From Conus ventricosus (lineage: Eukaryota; Mollusca; Gastropoda; Neogastropoda; Conidae): 45,000 bases of DNA. Made by a program: the position numbers and the translations under genes. The first letter of the stretch is position 1, and every line of letters starts with the position of its first letter. The DNA lies in assembly GCA_018398815.1 (NCBI GenBank), contig CM031601.1, positions 13,331,074-13,376,073 of the forward strand, in the 5' to 3' direction. Positions 1-10,806 of the stretch are shown piece by piece. Under the pieces are notes generated by a model. It did no database searches. It saw only the letters and a list, made by a program, of their open reading frames with translations, and was not told the DNA's origin.

Positions 1-753
1 TGAAAGCAGCTCACCCACAATACCGGCAGTTTAAAGACCACGGCAGAGATGGATACATGATACGGTTTATTCTCTAACTTGTGCGTTGTGCAAGAAAATA
101 TCGGAGAATTTTTTTTTTTCTTCTTCTGTTCAAGAAGACCGCCGAAGGTTATTCTGACATCGGCGTTTCAAGTCAGATCGTTTTTTTTTCGTGTTATTGT
201 TTTTTTTCATTATGGTTTTTGTTATTATCGTTTGTTGTGTTTATGTTAGTGTTGTTAGAATCATTTGCAAAGAAAGATGAATAAGTCATAACTTCCCCAG
301 TAGCTTCCCCCCTTCCCCTTCCGTCATCATCCCACATATATTTATGTGTTAACGTACCGTTGTGTGTGTAAACTTAATGCAATAGGTTGCATACATTACG
401 TGAGTTTATTTTGATGTTCGCGATTTTGAAGCTCACGCACGGAAATGCCGGCATTGGTGGAGTTCATGATCTGAACGCGTCATGCTGAAGTTAAAGTGAT
501 GCAGATTCAGATTGTCGCCTGAAGTTCGATCACGCAATGGAGACTGTCTTTGGCGTATGGCATGTCTGGCCTTGACGGCAGCCAGGCAGCATGGCAGCAT
601 GAGCAAAGGCTGGTTGGCTAATCTGGTGGCTCAGTTTCCGTTTCCTGTAAAGGCACTGTCCATGAGAATGTCAGGGAGAATCCATACTGGCTGCTTTTGA
701 AAAAAAAAAAAGTATGCTTCTTAACAATGTGGATGAGAGGGCGAGAGGGAGGG
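1..753. other. Unassigned AT-rich sequence
   Basis: No coding, RNA or repeat signal could be recognised. It contains several T-runs (around 110-120, 180-190 and 200-208) and an A-run near 700-711. The short open frames have no recognisable domain or composition and are probably chance. Confidence 0.5.
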
Positions 754-806
754 AGGGGAGGAGAGAGAGAGAGAGAGAGAGGGGGGGGGGAGGAGGACGG
801 ACGGAC
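754..806. repeat. Compound microsatellite (GA)n, G-run, GGAC repeats
   Basis: A (GA)n stretch runs into a G10 run and then short GGAC/GGA repeats. It is purine-only on the + strand. Confidence 0.85.
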
Positions 807-1301
807 GGGCAGGACATTTGATCACGTCAGCAAGGAGCACATTTAATGCACATTCAAGGGTTTTTTTCAACATGCAAGTAAAAAACAAACTTTTTAAAAC
901 CACAAACAAAAGAAGGGACAGGAGAGGCAAGCTTGCTACACATTGGGCCTGGAACTGGCATTGACACGTAAACACACAAAAACAAATGGGCGTGATTATG
1001 TGCATGTATACTCATGCGTTTATGTGTGTGTTGGTTGATATACGTGTGCTTTGAAAACAAAACAATCAGGAAATATTTTGTTTTTAGGTTAAAATCCCAC
1101 ATTTGGAAGGACCTGCGTCATGGTACAGGATTTGCTGATGACGGGCTTTGCTGCACGAATGTGTTCTCACAGGAGAAATGCTGTAGTGCGTTTGTCTTAC
1201 TGCGTATGTGTTGTCGTGTCTGTACAAACGAACGGGGGAAATTTGTGATTTTTCAAGCGTCTTGGCTAAACTAATGCTTTGATGTCACACCCACGCCGGC
1301 T
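807..1301. other. Unassigned sequence
   Basis: Mixed-composition sequence without recognisable genes. Overlapping short frames on both strands show no conserved motif. Confidence 0.45.
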
Positions 1302-1440
1302 GTGATGTAAGGGACTTGTGGTGTATGATTGGATCATCAGCTCAGCCAATGAAACGCAAGGCGCTTGGCCGTGATGTAAGGGACTTGTGGTATATGTTTG
1401 GATTATCAGCTCAGCCAATGAAACGAAAGGGCACTTGGTC
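1302..1440. repeat. Two-copy tandem duplication carrying CCAAT boxes
   Basis: A unit of about 69-70 bp beginning GTGATGTAAGGGACTTGTGG occurs at 1302 and again at 1371, and a third copy starts and stops just after 1441. Each full copy contains CAGCCAATGAAACG. The first also has an upstream ATTGG, giving an inverted CCAAT pair. CCAAT pairs can bind NF-Y in animal promoters, but no transcript or gene is visible next to it, so a promoter role is only a possibility. Confidence 0.7.
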
Positions 1441-1726
1441 GTGACATCCTGAGGAAATTTTGGGGCAGTAGGATAAAAAAAAAAATCAGTTAGCGAAAGA
1501 AGCATTCCCTTCTCCATCATCGGCACTCCCTGCTGTCCCTTTTCCTTCCGGAGGGGGGGATCTTTCGTATATCTGATCGCAGGGGTCTCCGTGCGTGGGA
1601 GATGAAACTGTGATCAGAAAGACCAGCAGACTTCCCCGTTCCGGAATCCATGGGCCCAAACCCTAACCAGAGCCAAAACGTCACCCAAGCCTACCTTGAC
1701 CCTGATCCTCATCCTGTCCTTAAATG
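1441..1726. other. Unassigned sequence before minisatellite
   Basis: Non-repetitive by eye and slightly C-rich towards the right end. No recognisable feature. Confidence 0.4.
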
Positions 1727-2771
1727 TCTGAAACAGTGTCAACACCAACTGACAGTGGCAGTGTAGGATTTAAAAAGTGTCAACACCAAATTTACAGTGG
1801 CGTGTAGGAATGAACAGTGTCAACACCAACTGACAGTGGCAGTGTAGGAATGAAAAGGTATCAACACCAACTGACAGTGGAGTGTTGGATTGAACAGGTA
1901 ACACCAACACAGGGGCAATGTAGGATTGAAACGGTGTAAAAACCCCAACTGACAGGGGCCGGTGGGATGAAACAGTGTCAACCCCAAACTGACAGGGCAG
2001 TGTAGATTAAAACATGTCAACACCAACTGACGTGGCAGTGTATTAAAACGTGTCAACCCCAAACTGACGGGGCAGCGTGATAAAACCCGTGTCAACCAAC
2101 TGCAGTGCATGTAGATTGAAAAAAATGTAAACCCCCAAACTGCAGTGGCAGGAAGGTTTAAAACGTGTAAACACCAATACAGGGCAGTGTAGGTTTAAAA
2201 AACTGTCAACACCCTGACAGTGGCGTGTGGATTGAAACAGTGCAAACCATGCAGGGCAGTGAGATTGAAACGGTGTCAGCCCCAAACTGACAGTGGCAGG
2301 AGTTTGAAACAGTGCCCCACCAACTGACGTGCAGTGAGGATTGAAACAGTGTCAACCCAACTGACGTGGCATGTGGAAATGAAACGGTATCAACCAACTG
2401 ACAGTGGGGGTGGAATTGAAAGGGTATCAACACCAACTCACAGGGGCAGTGTGGAAAAACGGTATCAACACCAACTGACAGTGGCATGTAGGAATGAAAC
2501 GGTATCAACACCCTGACAGTGCGTGTGGGAATGAAACATTTCAACACCACTGACAGTGGCAGTGTAGAATAAAACATTATCAACACCAACTGACAGGGCA
2601 GTGTGGAATGAAACGGTATAAACACCACTGACAGTGGCAGTGTAGAATGAACGGTATCAACACCCAACTGACAGTGGCAGTGTAGGATAAAAACAGTGTC
2701 AACACCAACTGACAGTGCAGTGTGGATTGAAACGGTATCAACCCCAAACCCTGACAGTGGCAGAGTAGGGA
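1727..2771. repeat. Minisatellite, 41-bp unit, about 25 copies
   Basis: The core CACCAACTGACAGTGGCAGT recurs with a 41-bp period (for example at 1741 and 1782). Copies between about 1900 and 2600 are unusually ragged: many lack single or several bases, so the period drifts. Homopolymer-adjacent deletions dominate, which could be real divergence or uncorrected long-read error. Open frames on the minus strand here are repeat artefacts. Confidence 0.95.
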
Positions 2772-3220
2772 CGGTGACGTTGTCTCCCTCCTGTTTTCAT
2801 CGATGAAGGAAAGACTGTCCGTCTAACCTTTTTGGGAAGCCGAGTCCCCAGAGGGAGTGAGAGTGTGAAAAAGCGCGTGTGTTTTAGAATGGTTCAAAGA
2901 CGTCATCTGATTTTACATGTGTTGGTGAAGCCCGGGTTCTATCCGTTTAGGCTGGGGTGTCCAATAAGGTCGAGGCAAACGTCTGGCCAGCTTCTCGCTA
3001 CACTTACTCCAACATTATAAAAGCATAATCCCCCTTGAATGGATGGATTTTCCAACGACTCCAGGCAGACTTTTGGTCCCGGAAAACTGCGTGAGCCAAA
3101 AGCAAAAAGAACGTAAACCTCACCATCCGGGGAGTGGACGTCTGAACCGTTGAGCGAGTCAGAGCAACCAAATGAGATAGATTTTGGTAGGGCGGCGAGT
3201 TGACTTCGGCCGCTCGGCCT
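2772..3220. other. Unassigned sequence
   Basis: No feature recognised on either strand. The stretch ends in a long A-rich run. Confidence 0.4.
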
Positions 3221-3269
3221 AAAAAAAAAAAGAAAGGGAAAAAAAAAAAAGAAAAAAAAAAAAAAAAAT
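3221..3269. repeat. A-rich tract
   Basis: A-runs broken by single G residues. This could be a retroposon tail, but no element body was recognised on its left. Confidence 0.8.
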
Positions 3270-4060
3270 AGGGAATGTTCGCTTCCTATCTTAACGTGTC
3301 CTGCTGGTATCGGCGTAGGGCCACCCCTGCCTCTCACCGTCGGGGGATGACGATATCCCCATGGACCATATCACGTGAGTTGGGTGTGGAGACGATAAGC
3401 CTGACTGTAGCAATGCATGAAGTCGGGGAGAGGGCTCCACAGAATGGCCAGTGCCAGAGGCAACGCACTTGGGGTTTAGTGAGCAGTACAGCCACCGAAA
3501 AAAAACAACGGTATGTGCAGAACGAAAAAGGCTGTGCCAACTTTTTGCATATTTTCCTCCGTTTTCGCCCCTCTCCCCCCCCCCCCCCCCCCCTCACCTC
3601 CCTCCACCAGCCGTTTTTCAACACGTTACATCAACATGTTACCCAACAGTCTGCGCACAACGCAAAAACAGCACTCACCTGAACATCGTTGCAACACTCT
3701 CAGTTTGAATACCAGAAGTTGCCAGCTTCGGGTTGCTGGCATGCTTTGAGCCAAAGTCGATGCCGTACAGGATTACAACTGGCCATATTCTTCTGTGTGC
3801 GTGTTAGCTTCTCTGAGGTGGCATGGTTACCTTCTCCCCCCCCCCCCCCCCCCCCCGCCATTCCTCTCCCCAGTCCCAACCAGGTTGTTTTTGTTTTTGT
3901 TTGTTTTTTTTGTGTTTTTTTTTTTTTTGGGGGGGGGGGGGGGGGTTGAGAGAACGACGCGCGGCGGTGGTTTTGTGGGTTTTTGTTGCTGACCTTTTCA
4001 AAGCCAGATATGTCCCGGTGTAGGCCGACTGTAAACATGAAAAACTGTAATGGCGTAATA
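3270..4060. other. Unassigned sequence with C- and G-homopolymers
   Basis: It contains C-runs near 3580-3594 and 3838-3857 and a T-run plus G17 run near 3917-3945. Proline-, phenylalanine- and glycine-rich open frames here are homopolymer translations, not genes. The C-run and the later G-run are complementary and could pair. Confidence 0.5.
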
Positions 4061-4147
4061 AAATAGAGGAGGGGGGGAGGGGGGAGGATCTAGGAGGGGG
4101 AGGGGGGGAGGGGGGGGAGGGGGGAGAGGGGGAGGGGGGGGGGGGGT
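4061..4147. repeat. G-rich GGGGGAGG-type tract
   Basis: Long runs of G separated by A, AG or TCTA. It has several runs of four or more G and so has G-quadruplex potential on the + strand. A C-rich tract follows near 4308-4336. Confidence 0.85.
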
Positions 4148-4585
4148 CGTGTTGGGCCTGGCTCAATCAACCATTCAGCGGTGTGCCTTCTGTGCTGCAG
4201 GAGGTCAGTATCATTTGTCAAATGCTGAGGAGAATACCGGATGGATTTTTCTTCACATTTAGTAGAAATGAAATTCTACGTGCCTCACTTTTCGCTTCCC
4301 CTTCCCCGCCACCCCACCCCCCCCCCCCCCCCCCCTCCCGCTCCCCTTCCACCCCCACCCTGCCTGCTTCTCTCTCCTTCTTGTCCCGGGTGGTTCTTTC
4401 TCTCTAAATTCCCTGCAGTTTGGATATTCTGTGCAATTGTTTTTTTTCTGTTCACTCTTTGATCTTCTTTAATCTTGCTTCAATGTCCCATTTTTTCCCC
4501 TTTTGGGCCCATTCCACTTGTCTTTGTTCTAGAAATTCTTTGTTGCTTTCATTATAATTTACAACACTGGCAAGATCGGAACATC

Positions 4586-5420
4586 CTTCTTTGGGGGAGG
4601 TCTCGTCGTTTGTTCTGTGTGCAGGGTGTTTGGCATTTGTGCTGGGCGATTTGGCATCATAGCCTGCATTGGTGTGGAGTTAGCGGCGTGTCATTATCTC
4701 ATGGTGGTATGGCCTACGTTGTGTGGAGTTAGCGGCGTGTCATTATCTCATGGTGGTATGGCCTACGTTGGTGTGGAGTTAGCGGCGTGTCATTATCTCA
4801 TGGTGGTATGGCCTACGTTGGTGTGGAGTTAGCGGCGTGTCATTATCTCATGGTGTCATGGCCTACGTTGGTGTGGAGTTAGCGGCGTGTCATTATCTCA
4901 TGGTGTCATGGCTGCATTGGTGTGGAGTTTAGCGGCGTGTCATTATCTCATGGTGGTATGGCCTACGTTGGTGTGGAGTTAGCGGCGTGTCATTATTCAT
5001 GTGGTATGGCTACGTTGGTGTGGAGTTAGCGGCGTGTCATTATGAGAATTATCTCATGGTGGTATGGCCTACATTGGTGTGGAGTTAGCGGCGTGTCATT
5101 ATCTCATGGTGGTATGGCCTACTTGGTGTGAGTTAGCGGCGTGTCATTATCTCATGGTGGTATGGCCTACATTGGTGTGGAGTTAGCGGCGTGTCATTAT
5201 CTCATGGTGGTGTCATGGCCTACATTGGTGTGGAGTTAGCGGCGTGTCATTATCTCATGGTGGTGTCATGGCCTACATTGGTGTGGAGTTAGCGGCGTGT
5301 CATTATCTCATGGTGGTATCATGGCCTGCGTTGGTGTGGAGTTAGCGGCGTGTCATTATCTCATGGTGGGAGCGCGAGTTACCTTGTTTGCTCGTTGTAG
5401 ATAGTTTACCGTGTCCCTTT
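4586..5420 (+). repeat. Interspersed repeat copy, expanded internally
   Basis: The left edge (about 4590-4665) and right edge (about 5368-5420) align by eye to a single compact repeat copy at about 6505-6660. Both copies share the order GTTTGTTC, TGTGTG, ATTTGTGCTGG-like, then GGGAGCG, GAGTTACC and TAGTTTAC. In this copy the central part has expanded into the 50-bp array at 4665-5370. The two loci therefore appear to be paralogous, one with and one without minisatellite expansion. Confidence 0.65.
4665..5370. repeat. Minisatellite, 50-bp unit, about 14 copies
   Basis: The core GGAGTTAGCGGCGTGTCATT recurs every 50 bp. Variants include GGTGGTATGGCCTAC versus GGTGTCATGGCCTAC endings, and one copy near 5040 has a short insertion repeating TTATGAGAA. 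Copies in the right third tend to carry the GGTGTCATGG form. Confidence 0.95.
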
Positions 5421-5468
5421 CTCTGTAGAATAATGCAACCACAATCAAAAGCTGTTTGAAACAAGTTG

Positions 5469-5469
<1 letters not shown>

Positions 5470-5559
<90 letters not shown>

Positions 5560-5600
5560 CCCCCTCTCTCTCGCTCTCTTTCTCGCACAAACGCGCGCGT

Positions 5601-5659
<59 letters not shown>

Positions 5660-5780
5660 ACAATCACACACACACACAATCACACACACACACACACACG
5701 GGGGGGGGGGGGGGGGGGGGGGGGGCAAAGAGAGAAAGAGAGAGAGAGAGAGAGAATTGATTGCCCCCTCCCCCCCTCCC

Positions 5781-5821
<41 letters not shown>
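5470..5821. repeat. Compound microsatellite (CT)n-(CA)n-G26-(GA)n-C38
   Basis: Ordered blocks are (CT)n at about 5473-5580, (CA)n at about 5603-5698, G26 at 5700-5725, (AG)n at about 5731-5756 and C38 at 5782-5819. The G26 and C38 blocks are complementary, and so are the CT and AG blocks, so the region can fold on itself. Long-read consensus length here is unlikely to be exact. Confidence 0.95.
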
Positions 5822-5822
<1 letters not shown>

Positions 5823-6150
5823 TTTCATGTCTTTCATGGATTCCGCATTGAAGAGAAGTGTTCAAGTGATAGTCACATGTTGGGGGAGGGGGGGCGGGCA
5901 TGTTGGAAAAAATGTCTCGTATATTGTCCATTCGTGTACGGTTGCAATAACAAAAAAGCACAAGCGCGCGTACACATGAGCTGGCACGCACGCACACACG
6001 CCCAGACGTACGCGCGCGCGCAGAGGATCGGTTATTTGCTTACTTCACACAACAGATATTTGGCAGATTTTGTGAGGTAAGCAAATCCTGGTCGTTTCTT
6101 GAAATGAGCGATTTTACAAATGTAGCGTCACACACAAACGCACACATACA
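5822..6150. other. Unassigned sequence
   Basis: Contains a small ACGCGC/ACAC-rich patch around 5965-6020. No gene recognised. Confidence 0.4.
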
Positions 6151-6295
6151 GTGTGCGTGCGTGCGCGCGCGCGCGCGCGTGTGTGTGTGTGCGAACGCGC
6201 GGATCTGTGTGTGTGTGGTGTGGGTGTGTGTGTGTGTGGTGTGTGTGTTGTGGTGCACGCGCGGATCTGTGTGTGTGTGTGGCTGTGTGCTTACT
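6151..6295. repeat. Microsatellite (GC)n/(GT)n, imperfect
   Basis: A GCGC stretch passes into GTGT with two interspersed copies of a short CGCGCGGATCTGTGTG segment (near 6195 and 6259). Alternating purine-pyrimidine sequence like this is a Z-DNA-type tract. Confidence 0.9.
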
Positions 6296-6454
6296 CGCGT
6301 CTGACACGTATGTTACTGAAGTTTTGTTTGACTGCGTATACAAAGTTTTCTTCAAAATTTTCAGTCTTCAGAATGAATGCGTCGCTGTGCAGAAGAGGCT
6401 TCGGCGCGATTGAAAACACTATCCCGGATATCATGAACGAGTCGGAGAACAGGA

Positions 6455-6660
6455 ACAGTAAAGAACAAACAGGTAGTGTAACTGTAACTCCCACGATGAT
6501 GAAGGGGATGTCTCTTTGTTTGTTCCGTGTGCTCTGTGTTGTCATTTCTGCTGGACTATTTGGGTGTCGTAGGCAGCATTCGTTTCGAGTTAAGGGCCTG
6601 TTACTATTTCATCGTGGGAGCGAGAGTTACCCTTCTTGTTCGTTAGTTTACGTATTACCC
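6455..6660 (+). repeat. Interspersed repeat copy with inverted ends
   Basis: This is the compact, unexpanded paralogue of the locus at 4586-5420. Its two edges are also imperfect inverted repeats: roughly 6461-6503 on the + strand resembles the reverse complement of roughly 6609-6655. Both arms contain a GTAAA...GAACAA...GTAACT...CTCCCACGATGA series. The structure resembles a short non-autonomous DNA element (MITE-like) of about 200 bp. No transposase is present and the target-site duplication is not clear. Confidence 0.5.
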
Positions 6661-7115
6661 CGGAGTTGACAATGACCAACAGCGTTTGTACATGGGGCAG
6701 ATGGCAGAGCCTGCCACTTGTTAAGGCTTCCATTTCCCTCTCTCCCTCCAGTGCAGATCTCTAAACATCACTGTGATGACACCTGACCTCGGGCTAACAG
6801 CAGAGAGCGTGCAGCTGACACAGTGCGTATGTCGAGGCGAAAAGTTAAATCTGGCCTGGAGGAAATGTCGAGTTACACCCCCCTGACGAGTGCACCGAGG
6901 GAGCCTCGATACTTGCGCACCCTTTTTATAAATCAGGGCACAGAGCGATTGGCCCTCAAAGACCACCGTGGAAGAACAACATATCCCTAACAGCTTTCGC
7001 TATGAGGACGTCAAACTCGACCATTAGCGACTGGCCCAAGAACAGCAGACGTCCACACCGATTTCATATACACAGCGAATCTTTCGTGCGCATACACCAC
7101 CCCTGAATCATGTAC
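6661..7115. other. Unassigned sequence
   Basis: Mixed-composition sequence with no recognised coding or RNA feature. Confidence 0.4.
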
Positions 7116-7156
7116 GTGTGCGCGCGCGCGCGCACCACACACACACACACACACAC

Positions 7157-7220
<64 letters not shown>
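7116..7220. repeat. Microsatellite (CG)n(CA)n
   Basis: GCGCGC followed by a long CA array with two ACCA/AACA interruptions. Confidence 0.95.
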
Positions 7221-7222
<2 letters not shown>

Positions 7223-7248
7223 CGTGCATTGCGCGTGCTACACGCATT

Positions 7249-8163
7249 CACTTCTCCCCACCATGTGCTGTACAGATAGGGGAGGGCTCCACTTCTCCCC
7301 ACCATGTGCTGTACAGATAGGGGAGGGCTCCACTTCTCCCCACCATGTGCTGTACAGATAGGGGAGGGCTCCACTTCTCCCCACTATGTGCTGTACAGAT
7401 ATGGGGAGGGCTTCACTTCTCCCCACCATTTGCTGTACAGATAGGGGAGGACTTCACTTCTCCCCACCATGTGCTGTACAGATAGGGGAGGGCTTCACTT
7501 CTCCCCACCATTTGCTGTACAGATAGGGGAGGGCTTCACTTCTCCCCACCATGTGCTGTACAGATAGGGGAGGGCTTCACTTCTCCCCACCATGTGCTGT
7601 ACAAATAGGGGAGGGCTCCACTTCTCCCCACCATGTGCTGTACAGGTATGGGAGGGCTCCACTTCTCCCCACCATGTGCTGTACAGATAGGGGAGGGCTC
7701 CACTTCTCCCCACCATGTGCTGTACAGGTATGGGAGGGCTCCACTTCTCCCCACCATGTGCTGTACAGATGATGGACGGCTCACTTCTCCCCACCATGTG
7801 CTGTACAGATGATGGACGGCTTCACTTCTCCCCACCATGTGCTGTACAGATTAGGGGACGGCTCCACTTCTCCCCACCATGTGCTGTACAGATGATGGAC
7901 GGCTTCACTTCTCCCCACCATGTGCTGTACAGATAGGGGAGGGCTTCACTTCTCCCCACCATTTGCTGTACAGATAATGGAGGGCTTCACTTCTCCCCAC
8001 CATGTGCTGTACAGGTATGGGAGGGCTTCACTTCTCCCCACCATGTGCTGTACAGATATGGAGGGCTCCACTTCTCCCCACCATGTGCTGTACAGATAGG
8101 GGAGGGCTCCACTTCTCCCCATCATTTGCTGTACAGATAATGGAGGGCTTCACTTCTCCCCAC
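7249..8163. repeat. Minisatellite, 41-bp unit, about 22 copies
   Basis: The core CTCCCCACCATGTGCTGTAC recurs every 41 bp. Variants at the end of the unit (ATAGGGGAGGGCT, GTATGGGAGGGCT, GATGATGGACGGCT, ATAATGGAGGGCT) cluster in the right half. The array abuts the next, unrelated 19-bp array with no spacer. Minus-strand open frames with a repeated WWGEV/YLYST pattern are array translations. Confidence 0.96.
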
Positions 8164-9462
8164 ATACCAGTTACTACCTGACATACAAGTTACCACCTGA
8201 CATACCAGTTGCCACCTGACATACAACATACTATTTACAACCTGACATACTAGTTACCACCTGACATACAGTTACTACCTGACATACCACATACCAGTTA
8301 CAAACTGACATACCAGTTACCACCTGACATACCAGTTACCACCTGACATACTAGTTACAACCTGACATACCACATACCAGTTACAAACTGATATACCACA
8401 TACAGTTACAATCTGACACACCAGTTACAACCTGACATACTAGTTACAATCTGACACACCAGTTACAACCTGACATACCAGTTACAACCTGACATACCAG
8501 TTACAACCTGACATACTACATACCAGTTGCAACCTGACATGCCAGTTACAACCTGACATACTACACACCAGTTACAACCTGACATACCAGTTACAACTTG
8601 ACACACTACATACTAATTACAACCTGACATACCAGTTACAACTGACATACTACAATACTAGTTACAACCTGACACACCAGTTACAACCTGACATACCACA
8701 CACCAGTTACAACCTGACATATTAATTTACAACCTGACATACCACATACCAGTTACAACCTGACATACCAATTACAACCTGACATACCACATACTAGTTG
8801 CAACCTGACATACCACATACTAGTTACAACTGACATACCAGTTACAACCTGACATACCACACACCAGTTACAACCTGACATATCAATTACAATCTGACAT
8901 ACTACATACTAGTTACAACCTGACACACCAGTTACAACCTGACACACCAGTTACAACCTGACAACAGTTACAACCTGACATACTACACACCAGTTACAAC
9001 CTGACATTCCAGTTACAACCTGACATACCAGTTACAACCTGACATACTAGTTACAACCTGACATACTACACACTAGTTACAACCTGACATTCCAGTTATA
9101 ACCTGACATACCAGTTACAACCTGACATTCCAGTTACAACCTGACATACCAGTTACAACCTGACACACCAGTTAAACTGACATCTTAAACCTGATCAGTT
9201 ACAACCTGACATAAGTTACAACTGACAACCAGTTACAACCTGACATTCCAGTTACAACCTGACATACCAGTAACTACAACCTAAACCTGACACAGTACAC
9301 CGCATTAGTTTACAACCTGACATACCCAGTTACAACCTGACATACCACACACCAGTTACAACCTGACATACCACACACCAGTTACAACCTGACATACCAG
9401 TTACAACCTGACATACCAGTTACAACCTGACACACCATCCTGACATACCATTTACAACCTGA
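8164..9462. repeat. Minisatellite, 19-bp unit, about 65 copies
   Basis: The unit ACATACCAGTTACAACCTG is repeated for about 1.3 kb. A longer variant, made by doubling the 7-bp ACATACC part, recurs (ACATACCACATACCAGTTAC). AC-to-GT variants such as GTTACCACC lie at the left edge. No open frame survives because of the stop-rich unit. Confidence 0.96.
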
Positions 9463-9761
9463 CGTCTCCTGAGCCGATGACACTCGGATCATGGCTGCGG
9501 AGAGGTTATGGTTCCTTGCGGTCGGCACCAACGGGCTTTGGTTTGAGGTATTGTGCTAACCCATTACATGGTCAGGTCCTTGTTGGTGGGGGGTCGACGG
9601 ACACCTACTCGGCTGGCCACTTTGCTAGGCGACTGACACGCCGGACCGACTCTGTACAGAAAGCCCTTGTTGAGCGAACCACTTAGTCAGGGACCGATAC
9701 CGGACTAGCCTTTGGTCCTGGACAAAAAATGGTAGTGGCATTCAGTCAGTGGGCGGGTGGA

Positions 9762-9803
<42 letters not shown>

Positions 9804-10710
9804 GGTGCGGGAATGGGGACTCGTCTGTTTTTTCTGTGGGGGTGAGGGTGGGTGGTAGTGTGGTCTGTTCTGGCACTATCAAGGTGCTGGACAGGGAGAA
9901 ATCAAAGCAACAGCTATCGTTGACGACCTTGACCGATTAACTCGTTTGGTTTTGGTCGTTTGCCCCGTGCACGTAGCCATAATGCTCAGGAACACGAACG
10001 CCAATTGAAAGTTCGCCATGGTTTCTGTGCTGAGCAGAAGAAAGCTTACACGCCGTATGAAAATGACAGGAATCGGTCATTCAAAAAAAGAAAGAAAAAA
10101 CATATTGAAGTGTGTGCAAGCTGTGTTCTAGCAAGAGCAATGGGCCGAAGTTAGTAAGCCTGCCCCTCGACTGCTACTTTGAATTAGAGAATACTGCTCA
10201 TTTCCATCGCTTCATTCAATCAAAAATGTCATACCATACGTAAAATCTGGTGCTGATAACTTCTAAAATACTTTGAAAGCGGGTCATCCTCGATTTAGTG
10301 CCTAGTTTCTGTAAGTGCTGACTGGGTCAGTTGGTGTCACACCAGTGGTCAGGGTCTCTCTGCCATGTTTAGTCGTCTGTGTTCACCGTACGTTTCTCTG
10401 TCCATTTCTCTTCACCACTGCCCGTGCACAGGCCTCGAATCCACGGCTGACCATCTGCCTGCAGTATCCCTGTCTACTCTTACAGAGATCAACCCGCACT
10501 GACAGCAGCTCGAGAGTTGAGATACGTTGGGGACTGTCAGAGTCATGAGAGACCAGAGTCTGCGTTAAATTATCTACTCCTAGACGGATAACTCGTGTGG
10601 TTACTGCCCTTTGCTCCAAGGCAAAATGTGGCATGCTTTCCACAGGCGCCGATTCAATTATACAGCCCAGTCTGGAAACAAGTTGCCCAGGCCGTGGGTG
10701 AGGGCGGGAG
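9463..10710. other. Unassigned sequence with a G34 run
   Basis: Mixed sequence, GC-rich around 9470-9720 and 10,320-10,700. A G34 homopolymer lies at 9763-9796. The reverse complement of about 10,430-10,500 has a GGATTCGAGGCC string that resembles a tRNA B box, but no A box was found at the right distance, so a SINE is not called. Confidence 0.4.
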
Positions 10711-10712
10711 GT

Positions 10713-10718
10713 GTGTGT

Positions 10719-10803
<85 letters not shown>
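10713..10803. repeat. Compound microsatellite (GT)n(GA)n
   Basis: GT array followed by an imperfect GA array. It directly abuts the 3' end of the minus-strand LINE fragment, next to its TGTCAAGTGTCAAGTGT tail. Confidence 0.95.

Positions 10804-10806
<3 letters not shown>

Noticed and set aside
6151..6669. 172-codon + strand frame starting in a GC/GT microsatellite
   Set aside because: The start lies in the microsatellite and the rest overlaps the inverted-end repeat; no protein features.
7249..9462. CRISPR-like regular repeats
   Set aside because: Units are contiguous with no unique spacers, and the genome context is animal; these are minisatellites.
10430..10505. Possible tRNA-derived SINE with a GGATTCGAGGCC B-box-like string (minus strand)
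   Set aside because: The B box is imperfect and no A box is found at the proper distance.
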